Part shown: one piece after another, positions 1 to 11,733 of the stretch
Numbering within the stretch: position 1 is the stretch's first letter
Layout: each line of letters opens with the position of its first letter
Assembly (NCBI GenBank): GCA_903959815.1
Contig: CAJBYM010000054.1
Location: 1-52,970 of the forward strand
DNA from: Candidatus Omnitrophota bacterium
GTDB taxonomy: Bacteria > Omnitrophota > Gorgyraeia > Zapsychrales > Fredricksoniimonadaceae
Length of the DNA: 52,970 nucleotides
Direction: 5' to 3'
Made by a program: the position numbers and the translations under genes
Notes under the pieces: model-generated
Database searches by the model: none
What the model saw: only the letters and a program-made list of their open reading frames with translations
What the model was told of the DNA's origin: nothing

Positions 1-87
1 CCGGTCGACCCTCGGTCATTTTTGACAGATTGGCATGAGGGTGTCCATGTTTTGTCGTTAGCGGCAATGACGCCGCGCAACCAGTGT

Positions 88-163
<76 letters not shown>

Positions 164-197
164 GTTTAGGTTAGATGTATAACATAAGACAGGATCT

Positions 198-350
198 ATG
201 CGAGAGATCATCCATTTTCAGTGTACAGAATGTCAGCGCATCAATTACTCCGGCATGAAAGACAAGAAGAAAAAGCCTGAGCGACTTGAACTTAAGAAAT
301 ATTGCCCCTTTTGCAAGAAGCATATACCGCACAAGGAAATGAAAAAGTAA
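198..350 (+). CDS. rpmG: 50S ribosomal protein L33 (missed by ORF track, 50 aa)
   Basis: ATG at 198, translation MREIIHFQCTECQRINYSGMKDKKKKPERLELKKYCPFCKKHIPHKEMKK; two CxxC pairs; lies between tRNA-Thr and tRNA-Trp/secE. Confidence 0.93.
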   Translation: MREIIHFQCTECQRINYSGMKDKKKKPERLELKKYCPFCKKHIPHKEMKK

Positions 351-363
351 TTTCTGGAGATAT

Positions 364-437
364 AGGCCAGTAGCTCTAACTGGTAGAGCGACGGTCTCCA
401 AAACCGCAGGTTGCAGGTTCGAATCCTGCCTGGCCTG
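364..437 (+). tRNA. tRNA-Trp(CCA)
   Basis: Acceptor AGGCCAG/CTGGCCT, anticodon loop CTCCAAA (CCA), T-arm GGTTCGAATCC; no encoded CCA tail. Confidence 0.92.
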
Positions 438-447
438 TGTATTAATT

Positions 448-633
448 ATGATAAGCAAGATCAAAATATTCATTGAAGAAGTACTGGTGGAGTTAAGCAA
501 GGTCTCTTGGACTCCGCGTAAAGATCTGATCAATGCGACGTGGATCGTGCTGATCAGCGCTATTTGTCTGGGTTTGTTCATTACAACAATTGACCTCTTG
601 CTTTCCAGAGGCATGCACGCGATCATCAGATAA
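448..633 (+). CDS. secE: Preprotein translocase subunit SecE
   Basis: 61 aa, ELSKVSWTPRKDL motif, one TM helix, directly before nusG. Confidence 0.93.
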   Translation: MISKIKIFIEEVLVELSKVSWTPRKDLINATWIVLISAICLGLFITTIDLLLSRGMHAIIR

Positions 634-639
634 GGAAAA

Positions 640-1164
640 ATGGACTGGTACGTCATTCACACACAGACAGGCGCTGAAGAACGCGCAAAAGCGGGCATCG
701 ACCGCCGCATTGCCACGACCGAGCTCAAGAACTACGTCGAAGAGATCGTGGTTCCGACTGAACAGGTCTCAGAAGTCCGTGGCGGCAAGAAGCGTATCAC
801 AACCCGCAAATTTTTCCCCGGCTACATCCTTATTAAGATGAACATGACCAAGGAGAGCTGGTACCTCATTAAGACCACCCCGGGTGTTACGAGTTTTATC
901 GGACCCGGCCGTCAACCGCAAAAACTTTCCGAAGAAGAAGTGAATAATATTCTCAAGAGAACGGTCGAAACCGAGTCTAAACCCTCGCCTAAGATCGTTT
1001 TTGATATCAACGAGCCGATCCGCATCACCCAGGGGCCGTTCGCAAACTTTAACGGTTCCGTGACGGAAGTCTATCCCGACCGCGGAAAGCTCAAGGTCAG
1101 CGTCCCGGTTTTCGGGCGCGCGACCCTCGTTGAGCTGGAGTACTGGCAGGTCGAGAAAATCTAA
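640..1164 (+). CDS. nusG: Transcription termination/antitermination protein NusG
   Basis: WYVIHTQTGAEERA start, PGYI, FIGPGRQPQ and C-terminal KOW (GPFANFNGSVTEV). Confidence 0.97.
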   Translation: MDWYVIHTQTGAEERAKAGIDRRIATTELKNYVEEIVVPTEQVSEVRGGKKRITTRKFFPGYILIKMNMTKESWYLIKTTPGVTSFIGPGRQPQKLSEEEVNNILKRTVETESKPSPKIVFDINEPIRITQGPFANFNGSVTEVYPDRGKLKVSVPVFGRATLVELEYWQVEKI

Positions 1165-1185
1165 CAATCATGATCGGGTAAAATT

Positions 1186-1611
1186 ATGGCAAAAGAACAA
1201 ATTGCAAAGGTCAATCTCTATGTGACGGCGGGTCAAGCGAATCCCGCGCCGCCAGTTGGTCCGGCGCTCGGTCAGCATGGTGTCAATATCATGGATTTCT
1301 GCAAGAAATTCAATGAACAGACCAAGGGCAAGGATCCGATGCCCCTGCCTGTGATCATTAATATTTATAAGGACAAGTCCTTTGATTTCCTCATCAAGAC
1401 CCCTCCGAGTTCGGCGCTCTTGAAGAAGGCGGCAAAGGTCGCGAAGGCTTCCGGTGAAGCCGGTAAGCAGACCATTGCCACGCTTTCGCGCGCGCAGGTC
1501 GAAGAGATCGCGAAGCAGAAGATGGACGACCTTAACACCGCGGATATCCAGCAGGCGATCCGTGTGGTTTCAGGGACGGCCAGAAGCATGGGAATTTTGA
1601 TAAAGGATTAA
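1186..1611 (+). CDS. rplK: 50S ribosomal protein L11
   Basis: QANPAPPVGPALGQHGVNIMDFCKKFN. Confidence 0.98.
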   Translation: MAKEQIAKVNLYVTAGQANPAPPVGPALGQHGVNIMDFCKKFNEQTKGKDPMPLPVIINIYKDKSFDFLIKTPPSSALLKKAAKVAKASGEAGKQTIATLSRAQVEEIAKQKMDDLNTADIQQAIRVVSGTARSMGILIKD

Positions 1612-1613
1612 CT

Positions 1614-2297
1614 ATGACCACAAAAATCAGCAAACGTATCAAAGAGTCTTATAAGAAGGTTGACGTCAACAAGACATATTCCTTGAAAGATGCGGTTGCG
1701 CTCATCCAGCAGTCGCCCAAGGTTAAGTTTGATGAGACCGTTGAGTTGCACTTCAATTTAAGCCTTAATCTCAAAGCGTCCGACCAGAATGTGCGTGGTA
1801 CTGTTGTACTGCCGCATGGTACGGGCAAGTCCCTCAAGGTCGCGGTCGTTTGTCAGGGTGAAAATGTCAATAAGGCCAATGCGGCCGGCGCGGATTTTGT
1901 GGGCGGTGTTGAGTTGATTGAAAAGATTGAAAAAGGATTCCTGGGTTTCGATTGCCTCATCGCAACTCCGGATATGATGAAAGACCTGAGTAAGCTCGGT
2001 AAGGTCCTCGGACCGCGCGGCCTTATGCCAAGCCCTAAAGCGGGTACGGTTACAGCCGATGTCGAGCGGGCGCTCAGGGAAGTTAAAGCCGGCCGCGTGG
2101 AATTCAAGAATGACAAGCAGGGTGGCATTCACCTGGGTGTCGGCAAGCGGTCGTTCAGCGAACAGAACCTCATTGAGAACGCGCGGCATCTTATGGAAGC
2201 GGTCGATCACGCCAAGCCAGCTTCTGTAAAAGGCGTTTTTATCAAGAGTGTTTATCTGTCCACAACCATGGGTGTGGGGGTTAAGGTGGCGATATGA
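1614..2297 (+). CDS. rplA: 50S ribosomal protein L1
   Basis: L1 motifs GKVLGPRGLMPSPKAGTVT. Confidence 0.98.
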   Translation: MTTKISKRIKESYKKVDVNKTYSLKDAVALIQQSPKVKFDETVELHFNLSLNLKASDQNVRGTVVLPHGTGKSLKVAVVCQGENVNKANAAGADFVGGVELIEKIEKGFLGFDCLIATPDMMKDLSKLGKVLGPRGLMPSPKAGTVTADVERALREVKAGRVEFKNDKQGGIHLGVGKRSFSEQNLIENARHLMEAVDHAKPASVKGVFIKSVYLSTTMGVGVKVAI

Positions 2298-2824
2298 CGA
2301 AGATAGGTAAAATTTATAGAGATAAGATCACCCAGAAGCTTCAGGACGGCGTTGAAAAGCAGTCCAGCGCGTTCGTGATCAATTTCCGCAATGTATCATC
2401 CGCGGAAATTTGCACGCTGCGCAAGACGCTTCAGCAGAAAAAAGCCAAGGTCTACATGTCGCGCAATTCATTGGCGCGCGTTGGCCTGAAGAGTTCGGTG
2501 CTTGCACCGATCACGGATGGTCTTGACGGTCAGACCCTTTTCATTTGGACCAGCGCGGATCCTGTGGACGTGGCGAAGATCCTGGTCAAGTTTGCGGATA
2601 AGAAGGAAAACATTGTCCTTCGTGGCGGTGTGGTCACAAGTCAGCTGCTCAAGAAAGAAGATATGAAGCGTCTTTCTGATCTGCCGGCTAAGGAAGTTCT
2701 GTTGGCACAGTTGCTCGGCACATTGCAGTCGCCGATGACGCGCCTGGCCAGGACTTTAAACGGAAAAACAGTCGAACTACTTTCGATTCTGAAACAAATA
2801 AGTGAAAAAACGGGAGGTAACTGA
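2294..2824 (+). CDS. rplJ: 50S ribosomal protein L10
   Basis: L10 family sequence and position between rplA and rplL; 4-nt overlap with rplA. Confidence 0.95.
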   Translation: MTKIGKIYRDKITQKLQDGVEKQSSAFVINFRNVSSAEICTLRKTLQQKKAKVYMSRNSLARVGLKSSVLAPITDGLDGQTLFIWTSADPVDVAKILVKFADKKENIVLRGGVVTSQLLKKEDMKRLSDLPAKEVLLAQLLGTLQSPMTRLARTLNGKTVELLSILKQISEKTGGN

Positions 2825-2826
2825 TC

Positions 2827-3228
2827 ATGTCTGACAATACCACGAATCTTTCTCCGAAGCTCGCGGAGCTCGTGAAGTCTATTGAGGGGCTGACGGCGCT
2901 TGAGCTGTCGGATCTCGTGAAGGCTCTTGAGACCAAATTCGGCATCTCGGCTGCTGCGCCGATGATGATGGCGGGCCCTGCGGCCGGCGCTGCTGCGGCA
3001 GCTCCTGCGGAAGTGCAGACCTCATTCAAGGTCGTGCTCAAGGAAGCAGGCGCGAACAAGATCAATGTTATTAAGGAAGTCCGTGCTATCACGAACCTGG
3101 GCCTCAAAGAAGCCAAGGATCTCGTCGAGGGCGCTCCTAAGACTGTTAAGGAAGATGCGACCAAGGAAGAAGCGGAAGAGCTCAAGAAGAAGCTCGAAGC
3201 TGCTGGCGCAAAAGTCGAGCTTCAGTAA
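2827..3228 (+). CDS. rplL: 50S ribosomal protein L7/L12
   Basis: Ala-rich hinge and C-terminal domain [25 protein letters not shown]. Confidence 0.98.
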   Translation: MSDNTTNLSPKLAELVKSIEGLTALELSDLVKALETKFGISAAAPMMMAGPAAGAAAAAPAEVQTSFKVVLKEAGANKINVIKEVRAITNLGLKEAKDLVEGAPKTVKEDATKEEAEELKKKLEAAGAKVELQ

Positions 3229-3302
3229 TACATGGCGTACCCGTGTGGGTGCGTCCCGCAGCTTAAATGGGGCGGGTGGTGTTGCGCGTAAGCCGTTCTC
3301 TG

Positions 3303-3324
3303 TCCTGGCTTTGATTAGCCGGGA
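3303..3324 (+). promoter_or_regulatory. Hairpin in rplL-rpoB intergenic region
   Basis: TCCTGGCT-TTGATT-AGCCGGGA, 8 bp including one G-T pair; no downstream T-tract. Confidence 0.45.
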
Positions 3325-3353
3325 TTAACACTCAAAGAAGATCCTGTGAAGAT

Positions 3354-6300
3354 ATGGCTAAATTGAACACTAAAGAGTTCAGCAAGTATCAGGACACGTT
3401 CGAATTACCGTCGCTTCTTGATATTCAGGTCAAGTCTTACGAGAGTTTTTTGCAAAGAGATCTTGGTTCCGATAAACGTCAGGACCAGGGATTGGAAGAA
3501 GTATTCCGCGAGGTGTTCCCGCTCGAGAGTTATGACGGGCAGATCCGTTTGGAATACATCAGCTATTCTTTTGGCAAAGAAAAATATTCTCGTTTGGAGT
3601 GTCAGCGCAGGGGCATGACCTATGCCGCGCCGCTCAAGGTGAAACTGCGTTTGATCACGCCTGTGGATATCAAGGAACAGGAAGTTTATTTCGGCGATTT
3701 TCCGCTGATGACCGAGACCGGCACATTCATCATCAATGGTGATGAGCGTGTTGTTGTTTCTCAGATCCAGCGCCCGCCGGGGGTTTCCTTCGAAGCCGAA
3801 CTCCATCCGACAGGCAAGACCATTTATTACGGTCGTGTTATTCCGTCGCGTGGGGCCTGGTTCGAGATCAAGTATGATCTCAATGACGTTCTTTTGGCGT
3901 ATATTGACCGCCGCCGTAATTTTCCGGCGAGCCAGATCTTGCGCATCATGGGTTTAACCACCCGTGAGGATATGCAGCAGGTTTTGGGTCCGGAATTTGA
4001 AAAGCTCGCGCCTACGCTCGAGAAGGATCACACCGAGTCCAAAGAAGACGCGCTCATGGATTTCTATCGCAAGATGCGTCCGACGGAGCCGGCAACGGTT
4101 GAAGTGGCTGAAGCTCTTTTTTATCGTCTCTTTTTTGATCCGAAGCGTTATGATTTGTCCAAAGTAGGGCGTCATATCGTTAACCGCAAGCTCAACTTGA
4201 ATGTTCCTCTTGATAATCGCGTTCTGGATATTACGACCGTTGTTGCGGTCATGAAGTATCTTTTTGAACTGCGTGAGGGCAAGGGTGAGACCGATGACAT
4301 TGACCATTTGGGTAATCGCCGTATCAAGTCGGTGGGCGAGCTTATCCAGAATCAGGTCCGTATCGGTCTTGCGCGTCTGGAACGTTCCATCAAGGAACGT
4401 CTGGTCGTCATGAGCAATTATGAAAATTTAACAGCGCATCATTTGATCAATTCGCGTCTTTTCTCGAATCAGATCCAGGATTTCTTTGCGCGCAGTCAGC
4501 TTTCGCAATTTGCTGACCAGGTCAATCCGATCGCGGAAATGACCCATAAGCGCCGCCTTTCGGCACTTGGTCCCGGCGGTTTATCGCGTGAACGTGCGGG
4601 CTTTGAAGTTCGTGACGTTCATCCGACCCATTACGGCCGTGTGTGTCCCATTGAAACACCGGAAGGTCCGAACATTGGTCTTATCTCGTCTTTGGCGACA
4701 TGCGCCCGTATCAATGACCTGGGTTTCATTGAAACTCCGTATCGCGTGGTTAAAGACGGCAAGGTCACCAAAAAGATCGAGTATTTGACCGCGGATATCG
4801 ATCAGAATAAATATATTGCCCAGGCTAATACGCCTGTGGATAAGGATGGCACGATCAGTTCGAAGGAAGTGTCCTGCCGTTTTAAGACTGATTTTCCGAA
4901 GATCCATCCCAAGGATGTTGAGCTGATGGATGTGTCGCCGAAGCAGCTTGTTTCGGTGGCAACTTCCATGATCCCGTTCCTGGAGCATGATGACGCTAAC
5001 CGTGCCCTTATGGGTTCGAACATGCAACGTCAGGCGGTTCCTTTGATGGTCACCGAAGTTCCGTTCGTCGGGACCGGTATGGAGGAGAAGGTGGCACGTG
5101 ATTCTGGCGCTGTCGTGATCGCGCGTGAATCAGGTATTGTGACGAAGGTTGATGCCCGTGAGATCATCATCGGCCAAGATCACAGTTATGCCCTTAAAGT
5201 TTATCAGCGCTCCAATGCTAATACCTGTGTTCATCAGACGCCGCTTGTTAAGCTGGGCGAAAAGGTGGAAAAGGGACAGATCATCGCTGATGGTGTGGCG
5301 ACGAAGTCCGGCCGTATTGCGTTGGGACGTAATGTGCTGGTGGCATTCATGCCCTGGCGCGGTTACAATTTCGAAGATGCTATTTTGATCAATGAGCGTG
5401 TGGTGCGTGAAGATAAATTCACCTCCATTCACATCGAACGTTTTGAATGCGAATGCCGTGAAACCCGTCTGGGTAATGAAGAGATCACGCGCGATATTCC
5501 TAATGTCGGTGAAGATGCGCTCAAGGATCTTACACCTGAAGGCATTGTCCGTGTTGGTGCCGAGGTTAAGGCCGGTGATATTCTCGTCGGTAAAGTTACA
5601 CCCAAGAGTGAAAAAGAACTTTCCCCTGAGGAAAGACTTTTGCGCGCGATCTTTGGTGAAAAAGCCGCCGATGTGCGTGATACGTCGCTCACATTATCTC
5701 CCGGTATTACAGGTGTCATTGTTAATGTGGAAGTGTTCCAGCGCAATGAGCGCGGGCGCAAGGCCAAGGCTGATAAGGTCAAGGAATCCTCCGAGATCGA
5801 AAAGATCCAGGAGTATTACGCCCAGGAACTTGAGTTTGCTACGGGTGAAAAGAACAAGAAGCTTTCTGACATCCTTGGGCTTGATGAAAAGAAGGTCGGG
5901 ATGTTAGGGATCGAGGATCTTGAAGAGGACAGTGAAGGCCGCGAGGCGCTTTCTCTTTATAATGATCGGGTCAATGAGCTCCGTGAAGAAGAAGAGCGTG
6001 AAATTGACCGTGTGAAGAAGGGCGATGAGTTGCCTGCCGGTGTTCTTAAGCGTGTTGTTGTCTACGTGGCCACCAAGCGTAAGCTTTCGGTCGGCGACAA
6101 GATGGCCGGTCGTCATGGTAATAAAGGTATTGTGTCCCGTATTCTTCCTGAGGAAGATATGCCGTTCATGGAGAATGGGCAGGCTGTTGATATTGTTTTG
6201 AATCCGTTGGGCGTTCCTTCGCGTATGAACGTCGGTCAGCTTCTGGAAACACATTTGGGCTGGGCGGCAAAGGCGTTGGGCCTGCACATTGAGTCCCCCG

Positions 6301-6806
6301 TGTTCAATGGTACGACGGAACAGGAGATCCGCGATCTTTTGAAGCAGGCGAAGCTTCCGGAAGATGGCAAGGCTCTGGTTTTTGATGGTTTCACGGGTCA
6401 GCCCTTTGATCAGAAGATCACGGTTGGGCAGATCTACATGGTTAAGCTTAATCACCTGGTCGACGAGAAGATCCATGCCCGTTCGATCGGACCGTATTCA
6501 CTCGTTACGCAGCAGCCTTTGGGTGGTAAAGCCCATTTTGGTGGTCAGCGTTTTGGTGAAATGGAAGTGTGGGCGCTTGAGGCTTATGGCGCTGCGTATA
6601 CACTTCAGGAAATGCTTACGGTTAAGTCCGATGACGTTCTTGGCCGTAGCCGTATTTATGAGGCTATTGTTAAGGGCGAGCATAGGTTGACGCCCGGTAC
6701 GCCGGAATCTTTCAACGTTCTGGTCAAGGAGTTACAGGGCTTGTGCTTGGATATCCGCCTCGAGAGAGCTGAAGGCGCAACAGAAGAGGGTGAGAAGAAA
6801 GAATGA
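3354..6806 (+). CDS. rpoB: DNA-directed RNA polymerase subunit beta
   Basis: 1150 aa, [48 protein letters not shown] and [12 protein letters not shown]. Confidence 0.99.
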   Translation: MAKLNTKEFSKYQDTFELPSLLDIQVKSYESFLQRDLGSDKRQDQGLEEVFREVFPLESYDGQIRLEYISYSFGKEKYSRLECQRRGMTYAAPLKVKLRLITPVDIKEQEVYFGDFPLMTETGTFIINGDERVVVSQIQRPPGVSFEAELHPTGKTIYYGRVIPSRGAWFEIKYDLNDVLLAYIDRRRNFPASQILRIMGLTTREDMQQVLGPEFEKLAPTLEKDHTESKEDALMDFYRKMRPTEPATVEVAEALFYRLFFDPKRYDLSKVGRHIVNRKLNLNVPLDNRVLDITTVVAVMKYLFELREGKGETDDIDHLGNRRIKSVGELIQNQVRIGLARLERSIKERLVVMSNYENLTAHHLINSRLFSNQIQDFFARSQLSQFADQVNPIAEMTHKRRLSALGPGGLSRERAGFEVRDVHPTHYGRVCPIETPEGPNIGLISSLATCARINDLGFIETPYRVVKDGKVTKKIEYLTADIDQNKYIAQANTPVDKDGTISSKEVSCRFKTDFPKIHPKDVELMDVSPKQLVSVATSMIPFLEHDDANRALMGSNMQRQAVPLMVTEVPFVGTGMEEKVARDSGAVVIARESGIVTKVDAREIIIGQDHSYALKVYQRSNANTCVHQTPLVKLGEKVEKGQIIADGVATKSGRIALGRNVLVAFMPWRGYNFEDAILINERVVREDKFTSIHIERFECECRETRLGNEEITRDIPNVGEDALKDLTPEGIVRVGAEVKAGDILVGKVTPKSEKELSPEERLLRAIFGEKAADVRDTSLTLSPGITGVIVNVEVFQRNERGRKAKADKVKESSEIEKIQEYYAQELEFATGEKNKKLSDILGLDEKKVGMLGIEDLEEDSEGREALSLYNDRVNELREEEEREIDRVKKGDELPAGVLKRVVVYVATKRKLSVGDKMAGRHGNKGIVSRILPEEDMPFMENGQAVDIVLNPLGVPSRMNVGQLLETHLGWAAKALGLHIESPVFNGTTEQEIRDLLKQAKLPEDGKALVFDGFTGQPFDQKITVGQIYMVKLNHLVDEKIHARSIGPYSLVTQQPLGGKAHFGGQRFGEMEVWALEAYGAAYTLQEMLTVKSDDVLGRSRIYEAIVKGEHRLTPGTPESFNVLVKELQGLCLDIRLERAEGATEEGEKKE

Positions 6807-9800
6807 AGACCGAAATCAATATTAAAGAGCAGGATCGGATCTCCATTAAGATCGCTTCCCCCGAAGTGATCAGATCGTGGTCTAACGGCCCGGTCCGTAA
6901 GGCGGAAACGCTCAACTACCGCACACTTAAACCTGAGAAGGACGGGCTTTTTTGCGAACGCATTTTCGGGCCTGTCCGCGATTGGGAGTGTAATTGCGGA
7001 AAATATAAAGGCATTAAATTCAAGGGCATTACGTGTGACCGTTGCGGCGTTCTTGTGACGCGCTCTTCTGTCCGTCGTGAGCGTATGGGGCATATTGATC
7101 TTGCGTGTTCTGTGACGCATATCTGGTTTTATAAGGCAGTCCCCAGCCGTTTGGCGGCCCTCTTGCAGATCGGATTGCGCGATCTTGAGAAGATCATTTA
7201 TTATGAAGAGTACGTTGTTCTTGATCCCGGCAGTACGCCGCTCAAGAAGAAAGACCTTCTTTCCGAAGAGAAATATCAAGAAGCTATCTCTAAGTTCGGG
7301 GGTAACTTTAAGGCCAAGATCGGTGCTGAAGCGATCCGTGATCTGATGCGTGAGATCGATCTGAACAAACTTTCCAAGGATCTGCGTAAGGCGCTCGAGA
7401 AGGCAAATCCTGCGGGCACCAATTTCAAGAAGATCTCCAAGACCCTGAAGATCGTTGAGGATTTCAAGGTTTCAGGGAATCTTGCGGAGTGGATGGTCCT
7501 GGATGTTCTTCCGGTCATTCCGCCGGATCTTCGTCCGCTCGTTCCGCTGGAGGGTGGCCGTTTTGCGACCTCTGATCTGAACGATCTTTATCGTCGTGTT
7601 ATCAACCGCAACAACCGTTTGAAGAAGCTCATTGACCTCAGTGCACCCGAGATCATCGTCCGTAACGAAAAGCGCATGCTTCAGGAAGCGGTGGATGCGC
7701 TCTTGGATAATGGTCGTCATGGTCGTCCGGTCCTGGGTTCAGGTAATCGTCCTTTGAAATCTTTGTCCGATATGCTCAAGGGCAAACAGGGACGCTTCCG
7801 TATGAATTTGCTCGGTAAGCGCGTTGACTATTCCGGCCGTTCTGTCATTGTCGTTGGTCCAGAGCTTAAGCTTCATCAGTGCGGATTGCCGAAGAAGATG
7901 GCGCTTGAACTTTTTGAGCCTTTCATTATCCGTAAATTACGTGAGCGTGGCTTTGTGCACACCATCAAGGGTGCCAAACGCATGGTTGAGCGGGCTAACG
8001 TCGAGGTGTGGGATATCCTCGACGAGGTCATCAAGGACCATCCGATCATGCTCAACCGCGCGCCGACGCTGCACCGTTTGTCGATCCAAGCTTTTCAGCC
8101 TGTTCTCATTGAGGGCAAGGCGATCACGCTGCATCCGCTTGTGTGTACGGCGTTCAATGCCGACTTCGACGGTGACCAGATGGCTGTGCATATTCCGCTT
8201 TCTTTGGAAGCGCAGACCGAGTGCCGCCTGCAGCTGTTATCTGTGAACAACCTTTTCTCTCCTGCGGACGGACGTCCGATCGTTTCTCCGACACAGGATA
8301 TTGTTCTTGGTTTGTATTATTTGACCAAGGAACGCGCGGGGTCTAAGGGCGAAGATAAATTATTCTCTAACCGCCGTGAAGTTATTGTGGCGTTAAACGA
8401 CGGGCTCGTTGAGATCCATTCGCGCATCCGTGTGCGCATTGATATCCCGGTCTGGGGCGATGACCTGGCATCTACGGTTATCAAGTCAGGCAAAGAGAAG
8501 ACCAAGGATGATGACGTGAAGGCGGATGTTTCTGCCAAGACCCGTATCATTGAGACGACTGTCGGTCGTGTGATCTTCAATGAACAGATCCACCCGAGCA
8601 TGGGGTTCGTCAACATTCTTCTGGATAAGAAGAAGCTTGGTTCTGTGATCGCGAATTGCTATAAGAAGTTGGGTCATTATGAAACGGTCCAGCTGCTTGA
8701 CCGTGTCAAAGCATTGGGTTTCCGCTCGGCCACAGACGCCGGTATTTCGATTTCGATGTCTGATCTGACGGTGCCTAAAGAAAAAGAAACAACATTGACG
8801 GCGGCGAAACAGGAAGTCTCCAAGATCGAAGATCAGTATCATAAGGGGATCATCACGGGCCGCGAGCGGTATAACAAGGTCATTGACGTGTGGACACATA
8901 CGACAGAGACCATTTCTGATATGGTGTTCAAGAAGATGGACGCGTTCAATCCTGTTTATATTATGGCGGATTCCGGTGCGCGTGGTTCGAAGCTTCAGAT
9001 CCGTCAGCTTTCCGGTATGCGCGGTCTTATGGCCAAGCCGTCGGGAGAGATCATTGAGAATCCGATCACGGCGAGTTTCCGTGAAGGTTTGACGGTGTTG
9101 GAATATTTTATTTCGACGCACGGCGCCCGTAAGGGTCTTGCGGATACGGCTTTGAAAACGGCAGATGCCGGATATCTGACGCGCCGTCTCGTTGACGTCG
9201 CCCAGGAAATCGTTGTTTCTATTGATGATTGTTCTACGTTAAATGGTGTTGCTGTTTCTGCGATCATTGAAGGTGATGAAGTCGTCGTTCCGCTCAAGGA
9301 ACGCATCATCGGCCGTGTTGCCCTTGACAGCATCGTTGACATTGTGACCGACCAGCGGGTCGTCTCGGCGGGTGATGAGATCACTGAAGAGAAGGCTGAG
9401 CTCATTGAACAGCTTGGCATTGAGAAGGTTCGTATCCGCAGCGCGCTCACGTGTGAAGCGGATCTTGGTGTTTGCGTTAAGTGTTACGGCCGTAATCTGG
9501 CCACACACCGCTTGGTTGAGCTGGGTGAATCTGTCGGTATCATTGCCGCGCAGTCCATTGGCGAGCCCGGCACGCAGTTGACGATGAGAACCTTCCACAT
9601 CGGTGGTACGGCGTCGCGTACGGTTGAGCAGTCGTTCATCCGTTCGAAGAACAAAGGTGAGCTCAAGTATCATCAGTTGCGCGTTGTCCAAAAAGGCAAT
9701 GAATATATTGTTTTGAATCGTAATGGTTCCGTGTCGATCAACAATGAATATGGCCGTGAGCATGAGCGCTACCAGCTTCCGCAGGGGTCTTCGCTGAGCA

Positions 9801-10918
9801 TTGCTGACGGACAGACGGTCGACAAGGGTATTATTTTTGCTAAGTGGGATCCTTATACGATCCCGATCATCACTGAAGTCAAGGGTCAGGTGAATTTCGA
9901 AGACCTTGTCGAAGGCATCACCGTTCGCGGTGAATTGAATCCGGTTACGGGTATCACCGAACGCGTGGTTGTTGAACATAAACAGGAATTTCATCCGCAG
10001 ATCATTGTTACGACGGGCGCAGAAGTTGCCGGGATTTATTCGATCCCTGTCGGCGCGCACATTCTCGTCGGAGATAAGGCAACGATCGGCGCCGGCGAAC
10101 TTATTGCCAAGATCCCGCGTGGCGTTCAAAAGACGCGCGATATCACGGGCGGTTTGCCGCGTGTCGCCGAGCTTTTTGAAGCGCGTCGTCCCAAAGATCC
10201 GGCGGTCATTTCCGAGATCGATGGTCTTGTGGAGTTCGGTGAAGATCGTCGCGGTAACCGTACCATTGTGGTTAAGAGCTCGACGGGAATGGCCAAGGAA
10301 TATGCGATTCCGCACGGCAAACACCCGACGGTGTATAAAGGCGACATGGTATTTGCGGGTCAGCAGTTGACAGAAGGCCCCATTGTTCCGCAGGATATTT
10401 TGCGGGTCAGCGGCGACAAAGTTCTTCAGGAATATTTGTTGAATGAAGTTCAGGAAGTTTATCGTTTGCAGGGTGTGCGTATCAATGATAAGCACATTGA
10501 GCTTATCATATCGATGATGCTCAAGAAGGTCCGCATTGATGATTCCGGCGATACGGAATTTTTGGTGGGCGAGCAAGTGGACCGCAGCTCGTTTAAAAAG
10601 GCCAATGAAACTGTTATGAAAAAGAAGGGGAAGCCCGCACAGGCGACGCCGCTTCTTTTGGGTATCACAAAGGTATCTTTATCGACGGAGAGTTTTATTT
10701 CTGCGGCCAGCTTCCAAGAGACAACAAGAGTCTTGACAGAAGCAGCCTCGTCTGGTAAGATTGACCTTCTTTCGGGGCTGAAAGAGAACGTTATCGTCGG
10801 GCATTTGATCCCGGCAGGTACTGGTTTTCACACGTATAAAAAAGTTGAAATGGTAAAGTATGCCGACAATCCAGCAGTTGATCAGAAAGAGCCGAGTTCG
10901 TCCAGCGCAGAAAAGTAA
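6803..10918 (+). CDS. rpoC: DNA-directed RNA polymerase subunit beta'
   Basis: 1371 aa, [16 protein letters not shown], Zn motif CNCGKYKG...CDRCGV. Confidence 0.99.
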   Translation: MKTEINIKEQDRISIKIASPEVIRSWSNGPVRKAETLNYRTLKPEKDGLFCERIFGPVRDWECNCGKYKGIKFKGITCDRCGVLVTRSSVRRERMGHIDLACSVTHIWFYKAVPSRLAALLQIGLRDLEKIIYYEEYVVLDPGSTPLKKKDLLSEEKYQEAISKFGGNFKAKIGAEAIRDLMREIDLNKLSKDLRKALEKANPAGTNFKKISKTLKIVEDFKVSGNLAEWMVLDVLPVIPPDLRPLVPLEGGRFATSDLNDLYRRVINRNNRLKKLIDLSAPEIIVRNEKRMLQEAVDALLDNGRHGRPVLGSGNRPLKSLSDMLKGKQGRFRMNLLGKRVDYSGRSVIVVGPELKLHQCGLPKKMALELFEPFIIRKLRERGFVHTIKGAKRMVERANVEVWDILDEVIKDHPIMLNRAPTLHRLSIQAFQPVLIEGKAITLHPLVCTAFNADFDGDQMAVHIPLSLEAQTECRLQLLSVNNLFSPADGRPIVSPTQDIVLGLYYLTKERAGSKGEDKLFSNRREVIVALNDGLVEIHSRIRVRIDIPVWGDDLASTVIKSGKEKTKDDDVKADVSAKTRIIETTVGRVIFNEQIHPSMGFVNILLDKKKLGSVIANCYKKLGHYETVQLLDRVKALGFRSATDAGISISMSDLTVPKEKETTLTAAKQEVSKIEDQYHKGIITGRERYNKVIDVWTHTTETISDMVFKKMDAFNPVYIMADSGARGSKLQIRQLSGMRGLMAKPSGEIIENPITASFREGLTVLEYFISTHGARKGLADTALKTADAGYLTRRLVDVAQEIVVSIDDCSTLNGVAVSAIIEGDEVVVPLKERIIGRVALDSIVDIVTDQRVVSAGDEITEEKAELIEQLGIEKVRIRSALTCEADLGVCVKCYGRNLATHRLVELGESVGIIAAQSIGEPGTQLTMRTFHIGGTASRTVEQSFIRSKNKGELKYHQLRVVQKGNEYIVLNRNGSVSINNEYGREHERYQLPQGSSLSIADGQTVDKGIIFAKWDPYTIPIITEVKGQVNFEDLVEGITVRGELNPVTGITERVVVEHKQEFHPQIIVTTGAEVAGIYSIPVGAHILVGDKATIGAGELIAKIPRGVQKTRDITGGLPRVAELFEARRPKDPAVISEIDGLVEFGEDRRGNRTIVVKSSTGMAKEYAIPHGKHPTVYKGDMVFAGQQLTEGPIVPQDILRVSGDKVLQEYLLNEVQEVYRLQGVRINDKHIELIISMMLKKVRIDDSGDTEFLVGEQVDRSSFKKANETVMKKKGKPAQATPLLLGITKVSLSTESFISAASFQETTRVLTEAASSGKIDLLSGLKENVIVGHLIPAGTGFHTYKKVEMVKYADNPAVDQKEPSSSSAEK

Positions 10919-11234
10919 ATCGCCGGCACTCGATTCTTGTCCGCAAAAACGCGGTGTGTGTTTACAGGTCAAGACCATGACCCCGAAGAAGCCGAACTCC
11001 GCGCTGCGTAAGATCGCGCGTGTTCGCCTTTCGAACAAGGTTGAGGTCACGTCGTATATCCCTGGCGAAGGGCATAATCTTCAAGAGCATTCTATTGTTC
11101 TTGTTCGCGGCGGCCGTGTTAAAGATCTTCCGGGCGTCCGTTATCATATGGTGCGTGGAACGCTGGATACAGCAGGTGTTTCCAAGAGGAAGAAATCCCG
11201 TTCCAAGTATGGCACAAAGAGAGAGAAGTCCTAA
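10860..11234 (+). CDS. rpsL: 30S ribosomal protein S12
   Basis: [12 protein letters not shown] start, [25 protein letters not shown]; start lies 59 nt inside rpoC in another frame. Confidence 0.97.
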   Translation: MPTIQQLIRKSRVRPAQKSKSPALDSCPQKRGVCLQVKTMTPKKPNSALRKIARVRLSNKVEVTSYIPGEGHNLQEHSIVLVRGGRVKDLPGVRYHMVRGTLDTAGVSKRKKSRSKYGTKREKS

Positions 11235-11236
11235 TC

Positions 11237-11707
11237 ATGAGAAGACATCGCGCTGAAAAAAGAGAAGTCATGCCGGATCCGAAGTACTCGAGTGAGCTCG
11301 TGTCCCGGTTTATGAATGTTATTATGGATTGCGGCAAGAAGACAGTCGCTGAAGGTATCGTTTATGGTGCTTTGGATATTCTTGCGGCAAAGGTCACTGA
11401 AGAGCCGGTCCTTAAGGCTTTCAGCAAGGCCATAGATAATGTTCGTCCCCGTGTGGAACTTAAAGCCCGCCGTGTCGGTGGTGCGACCTATCAGGTCCCG
11501 ATCGATGTGGCGCCTGCCCGTGGAACATCCCTCGCGTTGCGTTGGATCCGTGATTTCGCCCGTAAGAAGAAGGGCAAGCCGATGGTGCAGAAACTCGCCG
11601 ATGAACTGGTTGCGGCCTATAAACAAGAAGGCGCGGCGATCAAGAAACGCGACGAGACGCACAAGATGGCCGAGGCGAATAAAGCGTTCAGTCACTTCAG
11701 ATGGTAA
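11237..11707 (+). CDS. rpsG: 30S ribosomal protein S7
   Basis: MRRHRAEKREVMPDPKYSSELV. Confidence 0.98.
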   Translation: MRRHRAEKREVMPDPKYSSELVSRFMNVIMDCGKKTVAEGIVYGALDILAAKVTEEPVLKAFSKAIDNVRPRVELKARRVGGATYQVPIDVAPARGTSLALRWIRDFARKKKGKPMVQKLADELVAAYKQEGAAIKKRDETHKMAEANKAFSHFRW

Positions 11708-11733
11708 TTTCATAAACAGGTTATATAGATAAA

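Noticed and set aside
22-51. TTGACA with a CATGTT -10-like hexamer upstream of tRNA-Thr
   Set aside because: -35 is perfect but the -10 is poor; plausible promoter, yet not strong enough to list as a feature without start-site data.
61-76. GCGGC-AATGAC-GCCGC hairpin upstream of tRNA-Thr
   Set aside because: Short stem at the window edge with no T-tract; could be part of an upstream gene or transcript not visible here.
171-656. 161-aa minus-strand ORF over rpmG, tRNA-Trp and secE
   Set aside because: Covers a tRNA and two recognised + strand genes; not credible as coding.
9239-10576. 445-aa minus-strand ORF inside rpoC
   Set aside because: Fully antisense to well-conserved RpoC; Arg/Asn/Leu-rich translation without recognisable domains; typical mirror ORF of codon-biased coding sequence.
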